The notes beneath the pieces are model-generated. The model ran no database searches. It was not told where the DNA came from and saw nothing but the letters and a program-made list of their open reading frames with translations. From positions 1 to 5,992 of the forward strand of contig JAKQBU010000244.1 of NCBI GenBank assembly GCA_029573975.1: 5,992 nt of DNA, written 5' to 3'. Every line of letters begins with the position of its first letter. The first letter of the stretch is position 1. Origin of the DNA: Planctomycetota bacterium. GTDB taxonomy: Bacteria > Planctomycetota > Phycisphaerae > Sedimentisphaerales > SM23-30. The position numbers and the translations under genes were made by a program. Below, piece by piece: positions 1 through 5,346 of this stretch.

Positions 1-588
1 TTCACGCGAAAGTGCCCGGATTTCCACAACCCGTTCGGTTACTTCCGGAACTTCCTGCTCAAAGAGCCGACGTACAAAATCCGGATGCGTGCGTGATAAA
101 ATAATACGGACCTGATGGGGAACTTCCTTGACCTCAATAATCAAACACCGAATTCGTTCCCCCGGATGATGTGATTCGCCTGGAATCTGCTCACTGCGGG
201 GGAGAATAGCCTCGGTCCGGCCTATATTTACAATAATGGCCCCTCCCTCGAAGCGGGCTACCACTCCGGAGGAGATTTCGCCCACCCGTTCCTGAAACTC
301 AGTATAGATACTGCCCCGCTCATCTTCACGTAACTTCTGAATCATCACCTGTTTAGCAGTTTGAGCCGGGATACGCCCCAATTTTTTGATATCAATCTTC
401 TCTCCGGAAACATAGGCTTCAATATCTCCTGTTTCGCGATTAATTTTTACTTCGACGGTTTCTGTCGTAGCAAAATGTTTTTTTGCTGCCGAAGCCATCG
501 CCGCCTCCAGATCGCAGAGAATACTCTCCTTTTCGATGTTTTTATCGCGAGCGATCCCATCAACTATTCGCATTAATTCAGGATTCAT
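1..588 (-). CDS. nusA: Transcription termination/antitermination factor NusA, N-terminal 196 residues (runs off left edge)
   Basis: NusA binds RNA polymerase and nascent RNA and modulates pausing, termination and antitermination. Translating from the ATG at 588 gives 196 uninterrupted codons to the window edge. Residues 1-100 are the polymerase-binding N-terminal domain, including the typical stretch GRIPAQTAKQVMIQKLRE (71-88). Residues 101-155 are the S1 domain (RVGEISSGVVARFEGGAIIV). The first KH domain begins with RIILSRTHPDFVRRLFEQEV (161-180), close to a NusA signature. The start is supported by an AGGA ribosome binding site at 598-601, nine bases before the ATG, and by the normal NusA N-terminus (MNPELMRIVDGIARDKNI). 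No rimP ORF lies directly upstream; that space holds the structured RNA and its terminator. The rest of the gene, with later KH domains and perhaps infB beyond, is outside the window. Identification is firm. Confidence 0.96.
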   Translation of the reverse strand, partial: MNPELMRIVDGIARDKNIEKESILCDLEAAMASAAKKHFATTETVEVKINRETGDIEAYVSGEKIDIKKLGRIPAQTAKQVMIQKLREDERGSIYTEFQERVGEISSGVVARFEGGAIIVNIGRTEAILPRSEQIPGESHHPGERIRCLIIEVKEVPHQVRIILSRTHPDFVRRLFEQEVPEVTERVVEIRALSRE

Positions 589-633
589 TGAATTATATCC
601 TATTTAAAGACAAATATTTACAACAATATAAAC

Positions 634-669
634 AAAAAAGCGGGAACTGGCAACAGTATCCCACTTTTT
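634..669 (-). terminator. Intrinsic terminator between the structured RNA and nusA
   Basis: On the minus strand an A-rich 5' arm with GTGGGA and ACTG pairs with CAGT, TCCCGC and a T-run. The stem is about 15 bp with a single bulged T and a TTGC loop, and it ends in six Ts (634-639) followed by GTTTATATTG. The A-run on the other arm makes it potentially bidirectional, but no plus-strand gene reads into it. It lies about 45 bases upstream of the nusA start. It should therefore end the upstream RNA, or act as an attenuator for nusA if nusA depends on the promoter near 1042-1069. Confidence 0.8.
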
Positions 670-910
670 CAAACTCCGATGCAAACGGGTCTTCTGGCTA
701 TGGACCCATCTACGGGCCCCACCGGATAAACGGGTATAAATACCCTTTTCCCGGCTGCCAGAACGGTCTGCTTCGTGGGATGCCACGGACAATTTTTTGA
801 CCGTGAAGCAACAAAACTTGCCCCGTACGCACGGGACTAAGCCTTAACACCGTTGTCATTCCTTACAAAAGCCATCTTTCCTCTAGGCGTAAATATCTCA
901 AATTAAGCAG

Positions 911-940
911 TTTATAGTAAATACTGCTTGCTTGCACCAA
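911..940 (-). promoter_or_regulatory. Possible second promoter for the structured RNA
   Basis: On the minus strand TTGGTG (940-935) and TATAAA (916-911) are separated by 18 bases, giving 4/6 and 5/6 matches to the sigma70 boxes. Transcription would begin near 904, just before the most structured part of the RNA. The -10 box overlaps the AAGCAGT/ACTGCTT inverted repeat at 905-929, so the site may instead be only part of an RNA hairpin. Confidence 0.3.
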
Positions 941-970
941 GCCGAAGCGGCCTATATTCAATCAAAATAA

Positions 971-990
971 TGGGCCTTTTTCCAGGCCCA
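971..990 (-). terminator. Promoter-proximal terminator-like hairpin (possible attenuator)
   Basis: On the minus strand TGGGCCT and AGGCCCA form a 7 bp G+C-rich stem around a GGAAAA loop, followed by TTATTTTGATTG. The hairpin begins about 45 bases after the predicted start site of the consensus promoter. The downstream tract is T-rich but interrupted, so termination is likely partial at best. It may serve as an early attenuator or simply be a leader helix. Confidence 0.4.
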
Positions 991-1041
991 GTTCCTTACT
1001 AATTCGGATTCTTTTATCTTGCTGTTAATTCTAAAGGCGCA

Positions 1042-1069
1042 ATTATAGGTTATATTTTTTTCTTGTCAA
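1042..1069 (-). promoter_or_regulatory. Consensus sigma70 promoter reading toward the structured RNA and nusA
   Basis: On the minus strand a perfect TTGACA (1069-1064) and a perfect TATAAT (1047-1042) are separated by 16 bases of A/T-rich spacer. Transcription would start near 1035. The spacer is one base shorter than optimal. No other minus-strand promoter this good is visible in the window. With a terminator about 400 bases downstream, it implies strong transcription of the intervening RNA. Confidence 0.78.
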
Positions 1070-1137
1070 TCACAAATTAATATGGTCTTTATATGACAAA
1101 ATCCATCTAGCCAAGTATGGAAAAAAAGAGTTTTTTA

Positions 1138-1166
1138 TTGACGGTCTGATGGAAACATGGGATAGT
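1138..1166 (+). promoter_or_regulatory. Probable promoter of the coiled-coil/BRCT gene
   Basis: TTGACG (1138-1143) and GATAGT (1161-1166) are separated by 17 bases, matching the sigma70 boxes at 5/6 and 4/6 positions. The start would be near 1173, leaving a leader of roughly 90 bases before the ATG at 1262. That leader contains a weak hairpin, AACCA/TGGTT, near 1205-1220, and otherwise nothing I recognise. Confidence 0.5.
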
Positions 1167-1261
1167 AGAGCCTATGTTGGCCCTCCGACGTAAGATAGCT
1201 TGACCAACCAAAAGGTGGTTAACGCTGGTACCTGAGTTTTGTTTCCCGATAGGAGCGGATT

Positions 1262-2710
1262 ATGCCTGCTAGAGCTGGTTCAGATGCAAGTAGTTCAATG
1301 GTATATGCCCTGGTGGCCTTTATCGTATTATTCCTGGCGGCTGCTGTTTTTTCGGTCACTATGTATATGAAAAACGAGCAGTATCTCAATGAAGCCAATG
1401 CGGCTACCGACCGTCTTGCCGCCCTGGCTACGGACTCCCAGTACAATACGGTGAAAAGCCTGTCTGAACCTCGGGCCGGTCGAACCGCCCTGGGGCAAAT
1501 CATGGATGATATTACCGCTTTGGCCCAATTAATCGCCGGGGAGGAACTGGGTAAGATTTCCGCCGTGGATGCCCGAGACCGGGTGACCCGCATGATGGAT
1601 CCGATGTGGCCCGATATCCAGAATGCCCTGGTCGGCATGGAAACAGAGGAAGAAACGACCGCAGAAGTTAGCGCCTCGCTCGGACTGAAAAAAATTCTGG
1701 AAATGATGATAGCCCAGATTAATGCCGGAAAAGAGGGTATCAAAGACCTTTCCGATCAGATGACCAATCTGCTGCAAGCCCATCAGCAGCAGATCGAAGA
1801 ACGGGAGAAAAGAATCGGAGCACTGGAAGGGGAGCTGCAAAAGGCTTCGGTGGTAACACAGACCGGAGAGACAAATTATCAGCAGCTCAAAGAAAAACTG
1901 ACGGGAGAATATGAGAAAATTATTGCCAATCTTGATTCCCGGTATTCCGAAGCCCAGAACCAGGTAAAAAACGCCCGGGAGGAAAATGATAAACTGAAAG
2001 GCGAAATCACCGAATTCCAGAAAGAGGTGAAAAATCTCAAGGACCGCCTGCAAAAGCTATCTCCCCAGCCGGAGACAGAAATGGCAGCCCTGGAACCGGA
2101 CGGATATGTCGTTTCGGTGGTTCCACGGGAGAAATTAGCATATATCAATCTGGCCAAAAATGATCATATTTACCGGGGTCTGACCTTCAGTGTTTATGAT
2201 AAATACCAGACCATACCAAAAACCGGGCAGGGGAAAGCCACTCTGGAGGTGATTGAAATCATGGATACCATCTCCAAATGCCGCATCACCGATTCGGACG
2301 CCACCAATCCCATTCGGGAAGGAGACATAATTGCCAATCTGGTCTGGAGCAAGGATAAAAAATATTTGTTTTGCGTTGCCGGTGATTTTGATTTCAATGG
2401 GGATGGTAAAATGGACACGGATGGACGGGACCGGATCCAGAAGCTGATCGAATCCTGGGGAGGAAAGGTGACATATACTCTGACGGTAGATACGGATTTC
2501 CTGGTTCTGGGCCAGACGCCGCTGCTGCCGGAGCGGTCTGGGGAAGAAGACGGCCTGGACAACACCAAAGAATACCAGGATCAGAAAAAGGCATTGGAAA
2601 GCTATAGTGAAGTCCGTGAAGATGCTGTTGCCCTGGGTGTTCCCACCTTTAACCTGAGCCGGTTTTTATATTTTATCGGCTATTATCAGCAGGCAAAAGG
2701 CATTCAATAA
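1262..2710 (+). CDS. Membrane-anchored coiled-coil protein with C-terminal BRCT-like domain
   Basis: I do not recognise this 482-residue protein as a named family. The ATG is preceded by AGGAG at 1251-1255 with six bases of spacing, so the start is well supported. Residues 13-36 form one hydrophobic helix (VYALVAFIVLFLAAAVFSV). Residues about 40-135 are polar and mostly helical. Residues about 140-266 are rich in Q, E, K and L with coiled-coil character. Residues 281-363 look like a small beta-barrel (GYVVSVV, AYINLAKND, REGDIIANLVW), similar in pattern to FlgT C-terminal-like modules. Residues about 366-475 match a BRCT pattern: CVAGDF, then RIQKLIESWGGKVTYTLTV, TDFLVLG, and ALGVPTFNLSRFLYFIGY. 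A loop D377-F-N379-G-D381-G-K-M-D385 inside that domain resembles a dockerin/EF-hand calcium loop. The role is unknown; membrane-tethered scaffolding or envelope organisation is only a guess. The gene appears monocistronic. Confidence 0.88.
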   Translation: MPARAGSDASSSMVYALVAFIVLFLAAAVFSVTMYMKNEQYLNEANAATDRLAALATDSQYNTVKSLSEPRAGRTALGQIMDDITALAQLIAGEELGKISAVDARDRVTRMMDPMWPDIQNALVGMETEEETTAEVSASLGLKKILEMMIAQINAGKEGIKDLSDQMTNLLQAHQQQIEEREKRIGALEGELQKASVVTQTGETNYQQLKEKLTGEYEKIIANLDSRYSEAQNQVKNAREENDKLKGEITEFQKEVKNLKDRLQKLSPQPETEMAALEPDGYVVSVVPREKLAYINLAKNDHIYRGLTFSVYDKYQTIPKTGQGKATLEVIEIMDTISKCRITDSDATNPIREGDIIANLVWSKDKKYLFCVAGDFDFNGDGKMDTDGRDRIQKLIESWGGKVTYTLTVDTDFLVLGQTPLLPERSGEEDGLDNTKEYQDQKKALESYSEVREDAVALGVPTFNLSRFLYFIGYYQQAKGIQ

Positions 2711-2756
2711 TCTCGAACATCCCGTTCCTGCCGGCCGCCGGAAATCAGCAGGTGTT

Positions 2757-2796
2757 TGCAGCAAAAAAATATTTTTTTGTCTTTTCTTTTGCTGCA
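2757..2796. repeat. Inverted repeat TGCAGCAAAA/TTTTGCTGCA
   Basis: A perfect 10 bp inverted repeat (2757-2766 with 2787-2796) flanks a 20-base A/T-rich interior containing ATATTTTTTT. It lies 47 bases after the stop of the coiled-coil/BRCT gene. Neither side is followed by a clean T-run, so it is a poor intrinsic terminator as written. It may be a 3' end stabiliser, a transcription pause site or a protein-binding palindrome. A G+C palindrome, CCGGCCGCCGG, sits just before it at about 2731-2741. Confidence 0.45.
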
Positions 2797-2821
2797 GGAT
2801 GGGATATACTATTGGGGAAGG

Positions 2822-2844
2822 GTGAGTTTCATAATAAAATTCAC
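2822..2844. repeat. 23-base A/T-rich imperfect palindrome
   Basis: GTGAGTTT at 2822-2829 pairs with AAATTCAC at 2837-2844, with one G-T pair and a single mismatch nearer the centre. Its near symmetry and A/T-rich core look operator-like, but it sits between convergent gene ends rather than next to a promoter. It could also form an RNA hairpin in either 3' untranslated region. Confidence 0.35.
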
Positions 2845-2868
2845 AATGACTCTTTCTCCTCCTTTTTG

Positions 2869-2906
2869 GAAGCAGGGTGACCCCTCCCACTCTGCTTCTT
2901 TTTTTT
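2869..2906 (+). terminator. Intrinsic terminator downstream of the coiled-coil/BRCT gene
   Basis: GAAGCAGGGTG (2869-2879) pairs over 11 bases with CACTCTGCTTC (2888-2898), with one G-T pair and an 8-base C-rich loop. Eight Ts follow (2899-2906). On the minus strand no T-run follows the hairpin, so it works best for plus-strand transcripts. The end of the T-run overlaps the stop codon of the convergent glycosylase gene (2905-2907). It lies about 160 bases after the stop of the plus-strand gene. Confidence 0.82.
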
Positions 2907-3567
2907 ATGGCTGAATCCGGTGATCGAAAACCTCCAGAGGGCAGCCGGAACATTTGGGAGTGGGCTTGCAGTGGGCTTTGCCAACTTGAACGAACAGGGC
3001 GTGGATTTCGTTGTACAAAACCACATCCTCCGGCAGGTTCCGCTGGCAATACTCTTTAAATTCCTCGTAATCGTTTTCCCCGTCCAGACAGCCGTGCCGC
3101 ACCAGAATCCGGCAGGTATAGGTATCGATTACAAAGGTCGGTTTCTCCAGGGCATACAGGATAATGGAGTCTGCCGTTTCCCGGCCGATACCGTTCAGGG
3201 ACAAAAGTTCCTCCCGCAGCCGGTCAACGGACAATTTTCCCAGCGCCGCCATCGAACCGTCATATTCCTGGCAAAACCATTGAATCAGATTTTTCAAGCG
3301 TTTGGCCTTGATATTAAAATAACCGGCTGGCCGTATCAATTCCGCCAGCCGGGCCGGGTCCAGCCGCTGTATTTTCCACGGATCCAGAACATTCGCCGCT
3401 TTGAGATTCCGAATGGCTTTCTCCACATTGGTCCAGTTGGTATTCTGGGTCAGCACGGCGCCAATCATCACTTCCAGGGGGGATTCGCCCGGCCACCAGT
3501 GCTGCGGGCCGTATTGTTTGAGCATCGTATGATAGAAATCCATCAGAATCGAATTTGAACCTGCCAT
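2905..3567 (-). CDS. HhH-GPD DNA glycosylase, endonuclease III/MagIII-like
   Basis: This base-excision repair glycosylase is of the endonuclease III superfamily, in the branch containing 3-methyladenine glycosylase MagIII. Numbering from the ATG at 3567 (220 residues): QHWWPGESPLEVMIGAVLTQNTNW (22-45) is typical of this branch, LNGIGRETADSIILYA (124-139) is the helix-hairpin-helix, and VIDTY carries the catalytic Asp148. Glu130 occupies the position of the EndoIII catalytic lysine (GVGRKTA), as in MagIII-type GxES/GxET motifs. A monofunctional glycosylase without beta-lyase activity is therefore expected. The C-terminus has Cys200, Cys206 and Cys209 in an iron-sulfur-like spacing, but the fourth position (215) is Asp. 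The frame extends to a GTG at 3579, but GAGGTG at that GTG is a good ribosome binding site nine bases before the ATG at 3567, so I prefer the latter. The substrate cannot be read from the sequence. Confidence 0.9.
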   Translation of the reverse strand: MAGSNSILMDFYHTMLKQYGPQHWWPGESPLEVMIGAVLTQNTNWTNVEKAIRNLKAANVLDPWKIQRLDPARLAELIRPAGYFNIKAKRLKNLIQWFCQEYDGSMAALGKLSVDRLREELLSLNGIGRETADSIILYALEKPTFVIDTYTCRILVRHGCLDGENDYEEFKEYCQRNLPEDVVLYNEIHALFVQVGKAHCKPTPKCSGCPLEVFDHRIQP

Positions 3568-3673
3568 CCGTAGAAACACCTCGTCGTAATTCAGGGTCTT
3601 GCCAAATCGTTTTTTTCATGGTAGCTTAGATGCCGCCTGGTAGCAAGAAGTTTGTAAAGCGATTGTTATATGG

Positions 3674-4540
3674 ATGTTGTCTTCGACAAAGGGAAACAAC
3701 TTGGCAGCAAATGGTAAGACCAATGCGTCGAAAGCGCTGTTGAATTTTGGGTCGGGATCTTATCTGGAATCGACCGGTCGGCCGCTTTATGCCCTCTTTT
3801 TTCTCCTGCCGCTGGTGGTGGTATATGAACTGGGTACCATTCTGGTCAATACGGATTACATTTTTCACACCCAGTCCCGGGTAGCGGCCTTTACCTGGCT
3901 GATGGGCCTGGCCGAATGGATCGGGATGCACCGCAGCTTAGCCTGGGCCTTTCCAGGCTTTGTGGTAATGATTATCCTGCTGTGCTGGCATCTCTCCAGC
4001 CGGCATTCCTGGCGAGTACGGATCGCATGGCTGCTCTGGATGCATGTGGAAAGTATTGCTTTATCCCTGCCGTTATTTGCCTTTGGAGCGGTTTTAAACC
4101 GAACCTACGTCCAGGCCGTAACCTCGGATTTGTCCTGGCTGCCGGCTCTTAGCTCCAATGGTTCATCAAACTATCTGGCCAATATCGTAACCAGTATCGG
4201 CGCGGGGATTTACGAAGAACTGGTATTCCGCCTGATTTTAATCGGGCTAATTATTGTAATCATGGAAGACCTCCTCAATATCAAGGACCCCACCGCAACC
4301 ATTGTAGCGGTCCTCCTCTCCGCGGCTCTGTTCGCAGCTCATCATTATGTCGGAATTGAACATGGCCGCATCTGCCGCCTGGCTGCCGAACCGTTCACTC
4401 TGGGCAGTTTCATCTTCCGTACCCTGGCGGGAATCTACTTTGCCATTATCTTCCGCTACCGGGGCTATGGCATCGCCGCCGGCACCCACGCCGCTTACAA
4501 TATTATCCTGTTTAGTATGAAATCGCTGTGTGCGGCTTAA
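3674..4540 (+). CDS. CPBP family (CAAX/Abi-type) intramembrane glutamic protease
   Basis: The 288-residue protein is strongly hydrophobic, with about seven or eight membrane segments (roughly 38-60, 91-107, 117-140, 176-197, 208-223, 245-262, 265-282). It carries the three CPBP motifs: E181-E182-L-V-F-R186 (EExxxR), F220-A-A-H-H224 (FxxxH) and H272-A-A-Y-N276 (HxxxN). The family includes prenyl-protein (CAAX) proteases and bacterial proteins of mostly unknown substrate, so only the class can be named. The N-terminal 35 residues are polar, and no good ribosome binding site precedes the ATG at 3674. The true start is therefore uncertain; TTG codons at 3677 or 3701 are possible. A weak promoter (TTGCCA near 3599) may lie in the 106-base divergent spacer, which shows nothing else clear. 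The stop overlaps that of convergent dapB. Confidence 0.9.
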   Translation: MLSSTKGNNLAANGKTNASKALLNFGSGSYLESTGRPLYALFFLLPLVVVYELGTILVNTDYIFHTQSRVAAFTWLMGLAEWIGMHRSLAWAFPGFVVMIILLCWHLSSRHSWRVRIAWLLWMHVESIALSLPLFAFGAVLNRTYVQAVTSDLSWLPALSSNGSSNYLANIVTSIGAGIYEELVFRLILIGLIIVIMEDLLNIKDPTATIVAVLLSAALFAAHHYVGIEHGRICRLAAEPFTLGSFIFRTLAGIYFAIIFRYRGYGIAAGTHAAYNIILFSMKSLCAA

Positions 4541-5328
4541 AGACCCAGTACATCTGCCATACCATAGAATCCCGGCTTTTGCCCCGCCAGCCATTGGGCA
4601 GCACAAAGAGCGCCCCGTACAAACGTATCCCGATTATGGGCTGTATGATGCAGTTCGATAGTCTCTCCCAGCGTGGAGAAAATCACGTGGTGAATTCCCA
4701 CGATATCGCCGGCCCGGACGGCGTGTATTCCGACCGTTTTCGGCTGGCGCAGGGCCTCACGGCCTTCACGGCCATGCGTTAAGGCTTCAGGCCAGGGCCA
4801 GTTTTTCGCCGCAACAATCCGGCGGGCCAGTTCCAGGGCCGTGCCGCTGGGGGCATCCTTCTTAAACCGGTGATGCGATTCCACAATCTCGATATCATAG
4901 GAATCGTCCAGGGCTTTGGCTACCTGCGCCGCCAGGTTGAAAAGCAAATTAACACCCAGGCTCATATTGGCCCCGATCAGGACCGCCGTTTTTTCCGCCG
5001 CCGCTTGCAGTTTCGCTTTTTCCGTGTCCGTCAGTCCCGTGGTTCCGACCACCAGCGGCACCTGATTCTCCCGACAATAATCCGCCCACTTCATCGTGGA
5101 AGCAGGTGTGGTAAAATCGATCATAACCTCCGATTTTTCCTGAGGCTGAGCGGTGATGGGAACACCCAGTTCTCCCACACCGGCTACCAGCCCGGCATCC
5201 TGTCCTATTTTGGGATGTTGGGCGTATTCCAGGGCGGCCGTCACTTGAAAAACCCCGCACTCGCCCGCCAATGCGATCAACCGCTGCCCCATTCGCCCGG
5301 CCGCGCCGGTAATTGCCAGTGTTAACAT
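4537..5328 (-). CDS. dapB: 4-hydroxy-tetrahydrodipicolinate reductase DapB
   Basis: DapB catalyses the NAD(P)H-dependent reduction of the dihydrodipicolinate intermediate in lysine and meso-diaminopimelate synthesis, in the cytoplasm. The 263-residue length is normal for the family. The N-terminal Rossmann fold shows GAAGRMG (8-14), DFTTP (71-75) and GTTG (95-98). The catalytic signature E150-S-H152-H153-R-F-K156-K-D-A-P-S-G-T-A is complete, with His152 and Lys156 in the active-site positions. HAVRAGDIVGIHHV (202-215) is also typical of DapB. The start ATG at 5328 has GGGAG at 5336-5340 with seven bases of spacing. It follows thrC by 18 bases in the same direction, so the two are probably co-transcribed. 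Its stop (4537-4539) overlaps the CPBP gene stop (4538-4540). Nothing is missing or broken. Confidence 0.97.
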   Translation of the reverse strand: MLTLAITGAAGRMGQRLIALAGECGVFQVTAALEYAQHPKIGQDAGLVAGVGELGVPITAQPQEKSEVMIDFTTPASTMKWADYCRENQVPLVVGTTGLTDTEKAKLQAAAEKTAVLIGANMSLGVNLLFNLAAQVAKALDDSYDIEIVESHHRFKKDAPSGTALELARRIVAAKNWPWPEALTHGREGREALRQPKTVGIHAVRAGDIVGIHHVIFSTLGETIELHHTAHNRDTFVRGALCAAQWLAGQKPGFYGMADVLGL

Positions 5329-5346
5329 AATCGTACTCCCTGCATT

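Larger units (their letters stand above)
634..1035 (-). ncRNA. Unassigned structured RNA or nusA leader
   Basis: The segment has no convincing coding frame but is bounded by a consensus promoter and an intrinsic terminator. On the minus strand it is rich in nested helices. CCCGT/ACGGG (835-831 with 826-822) closes a GCGT loop. ACGGTC (804-799) pairs with GACCGT (768-763) around an inner CGTGG-CATC-CCACG hairpin. TTCTGGC (763-757) pairs with GCCAGAA (698-692), sharing T763 with the previous helix. That last helix encloses two hairpins: GGGTA/TACCC (745-741 with 736-732, inside a CCGG/CCGG pair) and GGGCCC/GGGTCC (719-714 with 707-702). The latter two helices make a three-way junction. An upstream hairpin AAGCAGT/ACTGCTT lies at 929-905. 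The 5' end is inferred from the promoter; a second possible promoter would start the RNA near 904. I checked for RNase P, tmRNA, SRP and T-box motifs and found none convincing. It could be an independent small RNA or a cis-acting leader of nusA. Confidence 0.55.

Noticed and set aside
483..800. Open frames of 60-105 codons on both strands across 361-800
   Set aside because: Those in 361-588 lie antisense to nusA. The rest cross the terminator and the paired helices, lack ribosome binding sites and have no recognisable protein character.
763..805. SRP (4.5S) RNA domain IV on the minus strand
   Set aside because: GGTC...GTCC...GAAGCAGACC recalls the GGTCAGGTCCGGAAGGAAGCAGCC motif, but the apical loop and internal-loop sizes are wrong and the GGAA tetraloop is missing.
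690..890. RNase P RNA on the minus strand
   Set aside because: GAGGAAAG (near 885-878) and a GTAGATG...AGAAGACCCG stretch faintly recall conserved regions I and V, but the invariant P4 nucleotides and the region III motif are absent and the two strands do not form a P4 helix.
600..1060. tmRNA or a tRNA in the non-coding region
   Set aside because: There is no TTCGAATC-type T-loop, no acceptor-stem pairing and no CCA-proximal end on either strand.
2776..2810. Plus-strand promoter with TATACT at 2805-2810
   Set aside because: No -35 box occurs at a suitable distance, and only a short non-coding stretch follows before the terminator.
2920..3558. Long plus-strand frame of 212 codons
   Set aside because: It is the exact antisense of the glycosylase gene, with unlikely composition and no ribosome binding site.
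3314..3619. 101-codon minus-strand frame starting ATGAAAAAAACG at 3619
   Set aside because: The start looks attractive, but there is no ribosome binding site, and most of the frame lies in another register of the clearly coding glycosylase gene.
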